This document shows, piece by piece, positions 29,614 through 37,935 of a stretch of 64,000 nucleotides of DNA (position 1 is the first letter of the stretch; every line of letters starts with the position of its first letter). Below the pieces are notes generated by a model. The model was not told the origin of the DNA. It did not search any database and was given only the letters and a program-made list of their open reading frames with translations. Location: positions 1-64,000 of the forward strand of contig NZ_JAGTJJ010000044.1 in the NCBI RefSeq assembly GCF_028435365.1. The letters run 5' to 3'. The DNA comes from Polyangium jinanense. GTDB lineage: Bacteria > Myxococcota > Polyangia > Polyangiales > Polyangiaceae. A program made the translations under genes and the position numbers.

Positions 29614-30300
29614 TCATCGCCCGCGTCGCGCATGACGCGCGAGCGCTCTGCGAAGCGGGCCACGATCACGAGCGTCCGCCGTCACCGGATCGAGCTCTGC
29701 GAGCAGCACTACGAGCGCTCGCGAGCGAGCTCGCGCTTCCTTGTGCGCCACGGTGTCGCTGCGGGCCTCGGCGAGCGCCTCCATCCGCCGGCTCGTCGCA
29801 AGCGCGGCCGGCAACGCGGAGAGCGCCACGTACGTCGCGTACAGATTCTCGAGCGCGACGACATGGTCCGGCGTGAACGAGAGCGCCGCCTCGAAGTCCG
29901 CGGCGGCTTCCCGCAGCCTCCCGAGGTGCCTGCGTAATTTCCCGCGCGCCGCGTGTCCCTCTGCGAAGCCGGCGACGCGCTCGAGCCCCGTGGCATACAC
30001 ACGCTCCGCCTCCACCACGTCGCCCGTGGCCTCGTGTTGCGCCGCGAGCGCGAGGTACGCCGGTCCGTACGTGGGATCGAACGAGATCGCTTCGAGCAGC
30101 CGCCGCGTCGCGGCCGCGCCGTCTCCACGCGCTGCGTGCGCCGTACCTTGCCGCACGAGCTCCGCGGCTTGCTTCGTCGCCCAGCTCGTCCCCTCATCCT
30201 GCCCGCGCGCCTCTCCGGCGAGCGCGACGACGAGCGCTGCGCATCCGAGCGTGCTTACGCGGCGTCGCGTGCGAACGACGGCGAAAGGCGTCCAATGCAT
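29614..30300 (-). CDS. Periplasmic TPR-repeat protein
   Basis: The 228-residue product has an N-terminal signal-like segment (VSTLGCAALVVALAGEARGQ) likely cleaved after ARG or GQ, then several tetratricopeptide repeats, for example YGPAYLALAAQHEATGDVVEA and FEAALSFTPDHVVALENLYA. The Arg-rich C-terminus is probably disordered. It begins five bases after the hemW stop, so it shares that transcript. Repeats of this type mediate protein contacts; the partner is unknown. The cysteine at residue 19 is not in a good lipobox. Confidence 0.76.
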   Translation of the reverse strand: MHWTPFAVVRTRRRVSTLGCAALVVALAGEARGQDEGTSWATKQAAELVRQGTAHAARGDGAAATRRLLEAISFDPTYGPAYLALAAQHEATGDVVEAERVYATGLERVAGFAEGHAARGKLRRHLGRLREAAADFEAALSFTPDHVVALENLYATYVALSALPAALATSRRMEALAEARSDTVAHKEARARSRALVVLLAELDPVTADARDRGPLRRALARHARRGR

Positions 30301-30305
30301 GGACC

Positions 30306-31535
30306 TCAAAACAATTCGGCCGCAATGCCGTCGGCGAGGACCCACGCGTCCCGGGGCACGCGGATCGTCCCTCCCTCGATCGTGAGCTTTCCTCGCTGCA
30401 CGAGCCGCTCGGCTGCCTGCTTGCGTGCATGCGTCCACGCCTCAGCGCCGACCTCTGCCGCCGAGCGTTCGAGGTCGAACCCTTCCCGCAGCCTGAGGCC
30501 CAGCATGATCCGCTCACGCAGCCGCGTCTCCGGATCGAGCGGCTCCTCGCTCTCGACCTCGGCCTCGCCCGCGAGCGCCGTCCGCATGTACCGCGCTGGA
30601 TCGATCGCGTTGCGGTACCGCAGAGCAAACCCCTCGCGCACGCCCGCTCCCTTTCCGCTCACCGTGCCGAACGCCGCGCAGCCGAGGCCCACGTAGTCGT
30701 GCCCGCGCCAGTAGCCGAGGTTGTGCCGCGCCTCGTGCCCCTCACGCGCGTAGTTCGAGATCTCGTAGTGCCGGAGCCCCGCCGCGCCGAGGGCCTCCTC
30801 GATCGCGAAAAACGTCTCGGCCACGCCGTCCTCGTTCGCGATCGGCAGGCGCCCTCGCCGCGACAGCTCGCCGAACTGCGTCCCCGGCTCGATCGTCAGG
30901 CTGTACGCCGACACGTGCGTCACGCCCGTCTCCGCCACGCGCCGCGCCTCCGCGGCCGCCTCGCTCGGCGACTGCTCCTGCGTGGGCCCGCCCGCGAGGT
31001 ACTTCGGACCGGCCTCCTTCGCCGGCACGGCCACGCCGTAGATGAGATCCGCGCTCACCCGCGGCACGCCTGCCCGGAGCGCCGCCCGCACCGCTTCGAG
31101 GCCTCCGTCTGCGTCGTGCAGCCGCCCCAGGAAACGCAGCCGCTCCGGCTCGAGCCCCTGCACGCCCACGCTGAGCCGGTTCACGCCCACGTCGACGAGC
31201 GCCCGCGCCCGATCCTCGTCGAGCGAGCTCGGGTTGCACTCGACCGTCACCTCGACATCGTCCACCGCGCGCCCTGCCGCCGCTGCGCGGATCCCCGCGA
31301 GCACCCGCCCGAGCGCCCCTGGCGCCCAGAGGGATGGCGTACCTCCGCCGAAGAACACCGTCGTGAGCGTCCGTCCCTCGAACGCCCCGGCTCGAAGATC
31401 GAGCTCGGCGAGGATGGCGTCGGCGTAACGCTCGTGTTCGATTCCGTCCCGTTCCTTTGCGAAGGAAACGAAATCGCAATAAGGGCACTTTTTCAGGCAC
31501 CACGGGAAGTGGACATAGACGCCGATCGGCTCCAT
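30306..31535 (-). CDS. hemW: Radical SAM protein HemW family
   Basis: The 409-residue protein has the radical-SAM cluster motif CLKKCPYC (Cys13, Cys17, Cys20) followed by DF, the form typical of HemW heme chaperones; true coproporphyrinogen dehydrogenase HemN has a fourth nearby cysteine. GGGTPSLW follows at about residue 63. The HemN-like C-terminal domain is present. HemW binds heme and hands it to respiratory enzymes. The ATG at 31535 is clear. Its position beside relA is conserved in no way I can show from this sequence. The gene is divergent from relA with 258 bases between. Confidence 0.92.
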   Translation of the reverse strand: MEPIGVYVHFPWCLKKCPYCDFVSFAKERDGIEHERYADAILAELDLRAGAFEGRTLTTVFFGGGTPSLWAPGALGRVLAGIRAAAAGRAVDDVEVTVECNPSSLDEDRARALVDVGVNRLSVGVQGLEPERLRFLGRLHDADGGLEAVRAALRAGVPRVSADLIYGVAVPAKEAGPKYLAGGPTQEQSPSEAAAEARRVAETGVTHVSAYSLTIEPGTQFGELSRRGRLPIANEDGVAETFFAIEEALGAAGLRHYEISNYAREGHEARHNLGYWRGHDYVGLGCAAFGTVSGKGAGVREGFALRYRNAIDPARYMRTALAGEAEVESEEPLDPETRLRERIMLGLRLREGFDLERSAAEVGAEAWTHARKQAAERLVQRGKLTIEGGTIRVPRDAWVLADGIAAELF

Positions 31536-31793
31536 GGATTTCTACGTGTGTGGAGGTCTCTGGGGCTCCCGGGTGTCACGGGAGAACGCGGGCGGTGGGA
31601 CGCTCGTCGAACGGGGGACGAAGGACACGCCTCGTCCCCGAAGGCCACGATGACCCCTTGGGCGTTCCCGCGCCCGTGCGCAAGTTGGTGTGAGGTCGTT
31701 CGTGCAGGAAAGGTCGAGGAGGTTTCCGCATCTGCCCGCTGGACAGCCGTGCCCACGGGCGCTCGAAGACGGAAGAAGCGGAGCGCGTGAGCC

Positions 31794-34037
31794 ATGGTCA
31801 GCCAATTGCCGGGCGAAACACGGGGTGTTAGCTTGAACGTTCAGGACGGTGCCCAGGCACCATCCGCACAACGTATGTTGACGTCTAAGGAGCTGATCGA
31901 GCGGATCCAGGCGTATCAGCCTGGGGCCGACGTCGAGCTCATCGCCCGCGCTTACGACTACGCCGCCGAAGCGCACAAGGGCCAGATGCGTAAGAGCGGC
32001 GACCCTTACTTCTCGCACCCGGTCTCGGTCGCCGGCATCATCATCGAGCTCAAGCTCGACGTGGCCAGCGTCGTTGCGGGTCTGCTTCACGACGTCGTCG
32101 AGGACACCCTCGCGACGCTCTCGGACATCGAGCGCGAGTTCGGGCAGGAGGTGGCGTTCCTCGTCGACGGCGTGACGAAGCTGTCGAAGATCAACTTCGC
32201 CTCGAAGGAAGACCGGCAAGCCGAGAACTTCCGGAAGATGCTGGTCGCCATGGCGCGCGACATCCGCGTGCTCTTGGTGAAGCTCTGCGACCGCCTCGAC
32301 AACATGCGGACGCTCGAGCACATGAAGCCCGAGGCGCAGGACCGCATTGCCCGCGAGACGATGGAGATCTACGCGCCGCTCGCGAACCGGCTCGGCATCG
32401 CACGGTTCAAGAGCGAGCTCGAGGACCTCGCCTTCAAGTACCTCGAGCCCGAGGCCTACGCCGACCTCTCGCAGAAGGTGCTCGGCACGAAGGCCGAGCG
32501 CGACAAGTACATCACCGACGTCTCGAAGATCCTCGCGGGCAAGCTCGCCGAGCAGGGCTTCGCCGCCGACGTGACCGGTCGCGCGAAACACAACTACTCG
32601 ATCTGGCGGAAGATGCAGTCGCAGCAGTGCGACTTCGATCAGGTCTACGACGTGATCGCCTTCCGTGTGCTCGTCGAGACGGTGGCCGAGTGTTACGCGA
32701 CGCTCGGCGTCATCCACTCGCAGTACACGCCTGTGCCCGGCCGCTTCAAAGACTACGTCGCGCTGCCGAAGCCGAACATGTACCAGTCGCTGCACACGAC
32801 GGTCATCGGCCCGGGCCGCGAGCGCATCGAGGTGCAGATCCGGACGCACGAGATGCACCGCGTCGCGGAGCAAGGCATCGCCGCGCACTGGAAGTACAAG
32901 GAGCGCCACTCGGGCGGGCTCGACCCGAAGGACGCGGCGCGCTTCGGCTGGCTGCGCCAGCTCATGGAGTGGCAAAAGGAGCTCAAGGACCCGCACGAGT
33001 TCCTGGACAGCGTGAAGGTCGACCTCTTCCAGGACGAGGTCTACGTCTTCACGCCGAAGGGCGACGTGCGCGTCTTCCCGCGCAACGCGACGCCGATCGA
33101 CTTCGCCTACGCGATCCACAGCGAGGTCGGCGATCACTGCTCGGGCGCGCGCGTGAACGGCGCGATCGTGCCGCTCCGCTACAAGCTCAGGAACGGCGAC
33201 GTCGTCGAGGTGATGACGAACCCGAGCCAGCAGCCGAGCAAGGACTGGCTCGACTACGTCACGACGAGCCGCGCGCGCTCGCGCATCCGCAGCCACCTGC
33301 GGGCCGATCAGCGCGAGCGCTCGCTCAAGCTCGGTCGCGAGCTCCTGGAGAAGGAGTTCCACCAGCGAGCGATCAGCATGGCGCGCCTCACGAAGAACGA
33401 GGCGGAGGTGCGCAAGCTGTGCGAGCACTTCAACGCACAGACCTTCGACGAGCTCCTGATCGGCATCGGCTACGGCAAGCACAGCCCGAAGGCGATCATC
33501 GAGTTCCTCGCGCCGCCGCAAGGCAACCAGGAGTCGCTCCCGCCGCCGTCCCTCAAGGAGAGCCGCATCGAGTCGCTCGTCCGCAAGGTGACGGGCCGCG
33601 ACAACCACGGCATCCGGCTGAACGGCATCGACGACGTGCTCGTTCGCTACACGAAGTGTTGCAACCCCCTGCCGGGGGACGAGATCGTCGGTTTCATCAC
33701 GCGCGGCCGCGGCATCACCGTGCACCGCCGCAACTGCCCGAAGGCGCTCGACACCGATCCGGAGCGCCGCGTGGAGATCTCGTGGGACGCGCGGGCGAAG
33801 ATCAACCGCCCGGTGCAGCTCCGCGTGATGACGGCGAACCGGCCCGGCATCCTCGCCACGGTCGGCCAGACGTTCCACGAGCAGGGCATCAACATCAGCG
33901 AAGCGACGTGCCGCGCCGGCGACGACGGCCGAGCGACGAACACGTTTACCTTTCTGTGCTCGGATCTCGCGCAGCTCAAAGGCGTCATCCGGCAGCTCCA
34001 GCGCATCCCGGGCGTGATGGCCGTCGAGCGGACGTAG
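31794..34037 (+). CDS. relA/spoT: Bifunctional (p)ppGpp synthetase/hydrolase
   Basis: The 747-residue protein controls the stringent-response nucleotide (p)ppGpp. The N-terminal HD hydrolase domain is intact, with His75 in SHPVSVAG and HDVVEDT at 99-105. The synthetase domain has RFKD (317-320), the RxKD form found in bifunctional enzymes, and YQSLHTTV (330-337). TGS (VYVFTPKGDVRVFPRNATP) and C-terminal ACT regions follow, as in long Rel proteins. The ATG at 31794 is used; an ATG 27 codons later, at MLTSKEL, is a plausible alternative and closer to the family start. A terminator follows. Confidence 0.95.
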   Translation: MVSQLPGETRGVSLNVQDGAQAPSAQRMLTSKELIERIQAYQPGADVELIARAYDYAAEAHKGQMRKSGDPYFSHPVSVAGIIIELKLDVASVVAGLLHDVVEDTLATLSDIEREFGQEVAFLVDGVTKLSKINFASKEDRQAENFRKMLVAMARDIRVLLVKLCDRLDNMRTLEHMKPEAQDRIARETMEIYAPLANRLGIARFKSELEDLAFKYLEPEAYADLSQKVLGTKAERDKYITDVSKILAGKLAEQGFAADVTGRAKHNYSIWRKMQSQQCDFDQVYDVIAFRVLVETVAECYATLGVIHSQYTPVPGRFKDYVALPKPNMYQSLHTTVIGPGRERIEVQIRTHEMHRVAEQGIAAHWKYKERHSGGLDPKDAARFGWLRQLMEWQKELKDPHEFLDSVKVDLFQDEVYVFTPKGDVRVFPRNATPIDFAYAIHSEVGDHCSGARVNGAIVPLRYKLRNGDVVEVMTNPSQQPSKDWLDYVTTSRARSRIRSHLRADQRERSLKLGRELLEKEFHQRAISMARLTKNEAEVRKLCEHFNAQTFDELLIGIGYGKHSPKAIIEFLAPPQGNQESLPPPSLKESRIESLVRKVTGRDNHGIRLNGIDDVLVRYTKCCNPLPGDEIVGFITRGRGITVHRRNCPKALDTDPERRVEISWDARAKINRPVQLRVMTANRPGILATVGQTFHEQGINISEATCRAGDDGRATNTFTFLCSDLAQLKGVIRQLQRIPGVMAVERT

Positions 34038-34042
34038 CCTGG

Positions 34043-34070
34043 TTGAGGGGGGCCCGAGAGCCCCCTCAAA
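34043..34070. terminator. Terminator between convergent relA and the YkgJ gene
   Basis: TTGAGGGGGGC and GCCCCCTCAAA pair around the loop CCGAGA, with a single bulged G. A-runs and T-runs on the two strands allow it to act in both directions. Confidence 0.75.
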
Positions 34071-34097
34071 ACTCCCCGATGGCCACGTGGGGTCTCG

Positions 34098-34694
34098 TCA
34101 GCGCCGACGACGCGGGCCGGGCCCCGAGCTCGCGCCTGCACCCGCGAGCGCGCGCGTGAGCGGACGACCGAGGTCCCCCTCGGGCGCATGCCGCGCCGCG
34201 AGATCCTTGATGCGACGAACGAAGGCGTTGATGGCGCGTTGATCGACGCCGGCCGGCGAGGTCGCGCGCTCGCACCAGTAGGTGCGGCATCCGAACGGAC
34301 GCGACGTGTAGATCGCGCAGCGTCCGTTCTCGTCGAGCATCGGGCAGACGCGCTCGTCGACGGTGGTGAGGCGACGCTTGCCGCGCGAGGTGTCCTCGCT
34401 GCTCGCGAGCGGAGGAGGCGTGCGGCCGAGCGCGCGCGCACCACCTCGCGCCGCGATGGCGCGTTGCACGAGGGCGAGCTCGATCGACGTGACGTACGGC
34501 TCGCGCCCCGTGACGCCGAAGCGGCAGCACTCGGTGGACGCAGGGCACGACTGCCCCGCGAAGGACGCGTCGACCTCGCGGTAGATCATCGCGAGCTCGT
34601 CGAGCAGACCCGCGAGCGCGCGCCGCTCATCGTCCTTCGTGGTGTTCGGGTGAATCGATGCGTGCGAACGATCGGGCGACTTCGTGCGAGACAT
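34098..34694 (-). CDS. YkgJ-family cysteine cluster protein
   Basis: The 198-residue product has the YkgJ/FliB-like cysteine pattern: CPASTECC near residue 50, then CPML, GRCAIYTSRPFGCRTYWC further on. This family probably binds zinc or an iron-sulfur cluster, and its role is not established. The ATG at 34694 is preferred over an ATG nine codons upstream. It faces relA across a terminator and diverges from the Memo-family gene with 94 bases between, so their promoters may interact. Confidence 0.83.
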   Translation of the reverse strand: MSRTKSPDRSHASIHPNTTKDDERRALAGLLDELAMIYREVDASFAGQSCPASTECCRFGVTGREPYVTSIELALVQRAIAARGGARALGRTPPPLASSEDTSRGKRRLTTVDERVCPMLDENGRCAIYTSRPFGCRTYWCERATSPAGVDQRAINAFVRRIKDLAARHAPEGDLGRPLTRALAGAGASSGPGPRRRR

Positions 34695-34788
34695 GGAGCG
34701 ATCGCCCGCAGCATACGCCACCTCCGCACTGTTCCAACGCGTGGCTCACTTTGCGTGCTGCGTGCGAGCGCTATCCTGCGCGGTGACC

Positions 34789-36027
34789 ATGCCCAAACCG
34801 CACGCGCATCCGCGACTGCGGCCGATCGAGGCCATCTTCGTTCCGCACCCGACGTTCGGTAAAGCGCTCATGCTCCGCGACGGCGAGGGCATCGCGCCGA
34901 GCTCGGTTGCGATTCGCGGAGACCTCGCCCCGATCGTCTCGTGCATGGACGGCACGAGCTCGCTCGACGGCATCGCACGCCGCGCGAGCCGCACCATCGG
35001 CCGCATGATCGACGTCGCGATCGTCTCGCGCCTCGTGGCTGAGCTCGACGAGGCCTACATGCTCGAGACGCCACGCTTCCAGGCGAGGCGACGCGAGGTC
35101 GTGGCCGCGTTCGCCGCGGCGAGCGAGCGGCCCGCGCACCATGCGGGCGGCGCTTACCATCGAGATCCCGAGGAGCTCGCTCGTTACATCGAGGAGGCAT
35201 GTCTCGCGAAGGCGCCACGCGGCAACGGCGCCTCGCACGGCCGCCTCGTCGGGCTCTGCGCGCCGCACATGGACCTCTGGCGAGCGGCTGAAGGCTACGG
35301 CCACGCGTACGGCGCGCTCGCCGAGGCGCTACCTCCCGAGGTGGACACGTTCTTCCTGCTCGGCACGTCACACGCGCCGATGCGCCAGCCCTTCGCCGTC
35401 TGCGACAAACGTTTCGCCACGCCGCTCGGCGCGCTCGAGCCCGACCACGATGCGCTCGCGTTCCTCGCGGCGCACAGCCGCTTCGACGTGCGCGAGGACG
35501 AGTACCTGCACAAGGGCGAGCATTCGTTGGAGTTGCAAGTGATTTTCCTGCGCCACCTGCTCGGCGATCGTCCCGCGCGGATCGTGCCCGTGCTCTGCGG
35601 CCTCGGCGATGCGCAGGCGAGGGGACGTGATCCACGCGAGGACGCGCGGGCCGAGTCGTTCCTCGCGGCGCTCGCCGAGCTCGTGGAGCGACGCGGCGCG
35701 CGCGCCTTCCTGATCGCGGGCGCCGATCTCGCGCACGTCGGCCCGCGCTTCGGCGATCCGCGCCCGCTCGACGCTGCCGAGCGCGACGCGCTCCAGGCTC
35801 GTGACGCGGAGTCCATCCGCCTCATGGTGGAGCACGACGCGAGCGGGTTCTTTTCGCAGGTCGCTGAGGATCTCGACACGAGGCGCGTCTGTGGCCTCGG
35901 CCCGATCTACACGGCGCTCCGGGCGTTGCCGGGGTCCGCGGCGGGACGGCTCTTGCACTACACGCAGTGCGTCGATCCCGTGGAGGGATCGATCGTCAGC
36001 CACGCGTCCTTGACGTTCGTCTCCTGA
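34789..36027 (+). CDS. Memo-family protein with N-terminal extension
   Basis: A 412-residue protein whose C-terminal part (about 148-412) matches the Memo/AmmeMemoRadiSam system B family. Expected metal-site residues are present: His160 in APHMDL, His195 in GTSHAPM and Cys368 in RRVCGLGP, plus GEHSLELQ and GADLAHVGPRFGD. The N-terminal 130 residues, with HPTFGKALMLRDGEGIAPSS and LVAELDEAYMLE, resemble a PqqD-like winged-helix domain. In other bacteria Memo genes lie with AMMECR1 and radical SAM genes, but neither is here. The ATG at 34789 is chosen; longer readings add unrelated sequence. The function of the bacterial family is unsettled. Confidence 0.87.
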   Translation: MPKPHAHPRLRPIEAIFVPHPTFGKALMLRDGEGIAPSSVAIRGDLAPIVSCMDGTSSLDGIARRASRTIGRMIDVAIVSRLVAELDEAYMLETPRFQARRREVVAAFAAASERPAHHAGGAYHRDPEELARYIEEACLAKAPRGNGASHGRLVGLCAPHMDLWRAAEGYGHAYGALAEALPPEVDTFFLLGTSHAPMRQPFAVCDKRFATPLGALEPDHDALAFLAAHSRFDVREDEYLHKGEHSLELQVIFLRHLLGDRPARIVPVLCGLGDAQARGRDPREDARAESFLAALAELVERRGARAFLIAGADLAHVGPRFGDPRPLDAAERDALQARDAESIRLMVEHDASGFFSQVAEDLDTRRVCGLGPIYTALRALPGSAAGRLLHYTQCVDPVEGSIVSHASLTFVS

Positions 36028-36051
36028 AGGGCCGTGTCCCAGCACGGCCCT
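36028..36051. terminator. Terminator between convergent genes
   Basis: AGGGCCGTG and CACGGCCCT are perfect 9-bp arms around the loop TCCCAG, directly after the stop of the Memo-family gene and before the end of the FHA/AAA/Fis gene on the other strand. Confidence 0.7.
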
Positions 36052-36066
36052 CTCGTCGAACGAGGA

Positions 36067-37332
36067 CTAACTCCGCGAGAACTTGCGCCGCGCGATGTCG
36101 AGGCCGAGGCGCTCGGCTTCGCGGTAGATCGCCTGGCGCGACATGCCGAGCGAACGCGCGGCTGACGCGACGGAGCCGTTCGCACGCGCGAGCGCATCTT
36201 CGAGACGTGCGCGGGCGAGCGAAGGATCCGTGGCGGGGGGCAGCGAGGGCTTCGTACGGCTCGCCCTCGCGAGCGACGACGCGATCGACGACGGAAGGAT
36301 CGCACCGTCGGAGCCCGCGACCTCGGCCGCGGAGACGAGCGTCGCTTCGAGCTGCGGCACGCCGCCCGGCCAACCCGCGCGTACGAGCGACTCGAGCAGC
36401 TCAGGCGTGATGCGCGAGAGCTCGATGCCACGGCGCTCCGCGATGTCCTGCACGATCGCCGCGATGTCCTCGCGTCGATGCTCGAGCGGCGTGATCGTGA
36501 CGCGCTTGCCCGAGAAGAGCGAAGCGAACCACGGCGCGAGCTTGCCGTCGCCGACCGCGCGATCGAGCGGCTGCCCGACCGTCGCGATGACCGACACGCC
36601 GCTCGTGCGGCCGACCGCGTGCGCGATCTCGAGCTGCTGCGGGCGCGGCAGCCGATCCGCATCGAGCACGACCCACGTCATCGGGCGAATGCCTGCCGGG
36701 ATCGTCGGCTTGCCTTCGGCGCGCCCGTCCACCGTGACGATGTCGCCCACGCCTTCGCGCACGGCGGCGGCGAGCTTCGCCATCGTGCGCTTGCCCGTGC
36801 CGGGACCGCCCTCGATGCACACGCACGAGCCGCCCTTCACGAGATCGAGGATCGGATCGATCCAGTCCTTGCGCTGCCGCGGGCCGTGAACGAGCGGGCC
36901 CGTGCGCATGATCGCGCCGCCGTACGCGCTGAGATCACGCTCGACGAACACGCCGATCCGGCTGCCGAGACGCACCACGTCGCCGTGGCTCAGACCGATG
37001 CGACGCGCGCGCACGCCGTCGACGAACGTGCCGTCGGGCGTGCCGAGATCCTCGACGTAGCAACCATCCGCGCGAACGCTGACCTTCGCGTGCTCGGGCG
37101 CGATGCCCGCGCCGTCGACATGCGCGTCGCGCGACGCGCTGCCGATCACCGCGCCGTCGGTGAGCGTGATCGGCGCGAGCTCGCCGTTGAAACCGACGAG
37201 CACGAGCCCCCAGCCGCTGCCGTCTCGCCGACCCTTCGCGAAGACGCCCGACCGGTGTTCTTTCTGTGCTTGGCTGACCGCCTCCGTGTTCGAAGCGGAG
37301 TTGATACGCAAAGCAGCTTGCTGTTCGTTCAT
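36067..37332 (-). CDS. FHA/AAA/Fis regulator lacking sigma-54 activator motifs
   Basis: The 421-residue protein has an N-terminal FHA-like domain (about 43-130), a central AAA segment with Walker A GGPGTGKR (175-182) and a C-terminal Fis-type helix-turn-helix (ALARANGSVASAARSLGMSRQ). It resembles myxobacterial sigma-54 enhancer-binding proteins, but no GAFTGA loop is visible and Walker B reads VVLDADRL without the usual glutamate. The FHA phosphothreonine residues also look altered (GS for GR, APEH for SxxH, GTPDGT for GTxNGT). It may bind DNA without opening sigma-54 promoters. The ATG at 37332 has GGGGGG upstream; another ATG four codons earlier lacks one. Confidence 0.88.
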   Translation of the reverse strand: MNEQQAALRINSASNTEAVSQAQKEHRSGVFAKGRRDGSGWGLVLVGFNGELAPITLTDGAVIGSASRDAHVDGAGIAPEHAKVSVRADGCYVEDLGTPDGTFVDGVRARRIGLSHGDVVRLGSRIGVFVERDLSAYGGAIMRTGPLVHGPRQRKDWIDPILDLVKGGSCVCIEGGPGTGKRTMAKLAAAVREGVGDIVTVDGRAEGKPTIPAGIRPMTWVVLDADRLPRPQQLEIAHAVGRTSGVSVIATVGQPLDRAVGDGKLAPWFASLFSGKRVTITPLEHRREDIAAIVQDIAERRGIELSRITPELLESLVRAGWPGGVPQLEATLVSAAEVAGSDGAILPSSIASSLARASRTKPSLPPATDPSLARARLEDALARANGSVASAARSLGMSRQAIYREAERLGLDIARRKFSRS

Positions 37333-37436
37333 GTTTCCCCCCATCCCTACGGAGCACGCGACGGTGCCCCATCCGCCTGTGCTGCAACCCCCAACGGCCG
37401 ACTCTCCGGCCAGGCCGTCCGATGCAACGGTTGAAG

Positions 37437-37464
37437 AAGATACTCTTGGAATTCAAAGAGGCAA
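37437..37464 (-). promoter_or_regulatory. Candidate promoter of the FHA/AAA/Fis gene
   Basis: On the minus strand TTGCCT is followed after 16 bases by TATCTT. Transcription would start about 98 bases before the ATG at 37332. Confidence 0.45.
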
Positions 37465-37482
37465 CTGTCTGGGGCGCAGGGC

Positions 37483-37511
37483 TTGACAGTTTCCAAAGTG
37501 CCGAGTAGGAA
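37483..37511 (+). promoter_or_regulatory. Candidate tRNA-Gly operon promoter
   Basis: A perfect TTGACA (37483..37488) is followed after 17 bases by TAGGAA. The predicted start is about 120 bases upstream of the first tRNA, leaving a processed leader. Confidence 0.55.
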
Positions 37512-37637
37512 TGGCCTCGCTGCTGACGAGGCACGCCTCGGTACGCAGTAGGGCCCTCGTCGGGGACCTCCCGAGTGAATCGGGAAAAACCCGAACGGCC
37601 CTTCGGCATCGTCCCCTTGAAGGCGATGACGAAGTTT

Positions 37638-37710
<73 letters not shown>

Positions 37711-37740
37711 TGAAAATTAGCAGTTCCTTCGCAGCACCCT

Positions 37741-37812
<72 letters not shown>

Positions 37813-37825
37813 CCGCAACGTAGAG

Positions 37826-37875
37826 AAACACAAAGGCCGGCCGCGCGAACATGAACGCGGCCGGCCTTCGTGTTT
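37826..37875 (+). terminator. Strong terminator after the tRNA-Gly pair
   Basis: Two 20-base arms (37826..37845 and 37856..37875) pair with a single mismatch around a 10-base loop. The GC core GGCCGGCCGCG is flanked by AAACAC and GTGTTT, so the stem ends in a T-run. Confidence 0.9.
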
Positions 37876-37935
37876 CGAAGGCTCAGGGCACAAACGCGGC
37901 CGGCCCGCGCCCCGTTGTGATACGCCTCCTCGGCG

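Noticed and set aside
31536..31793. Possible small gene between hemW and relA
   Set aside because: Frames here have no good start, ribosome-binding site or recognisable motif. I see only a divergent control region.
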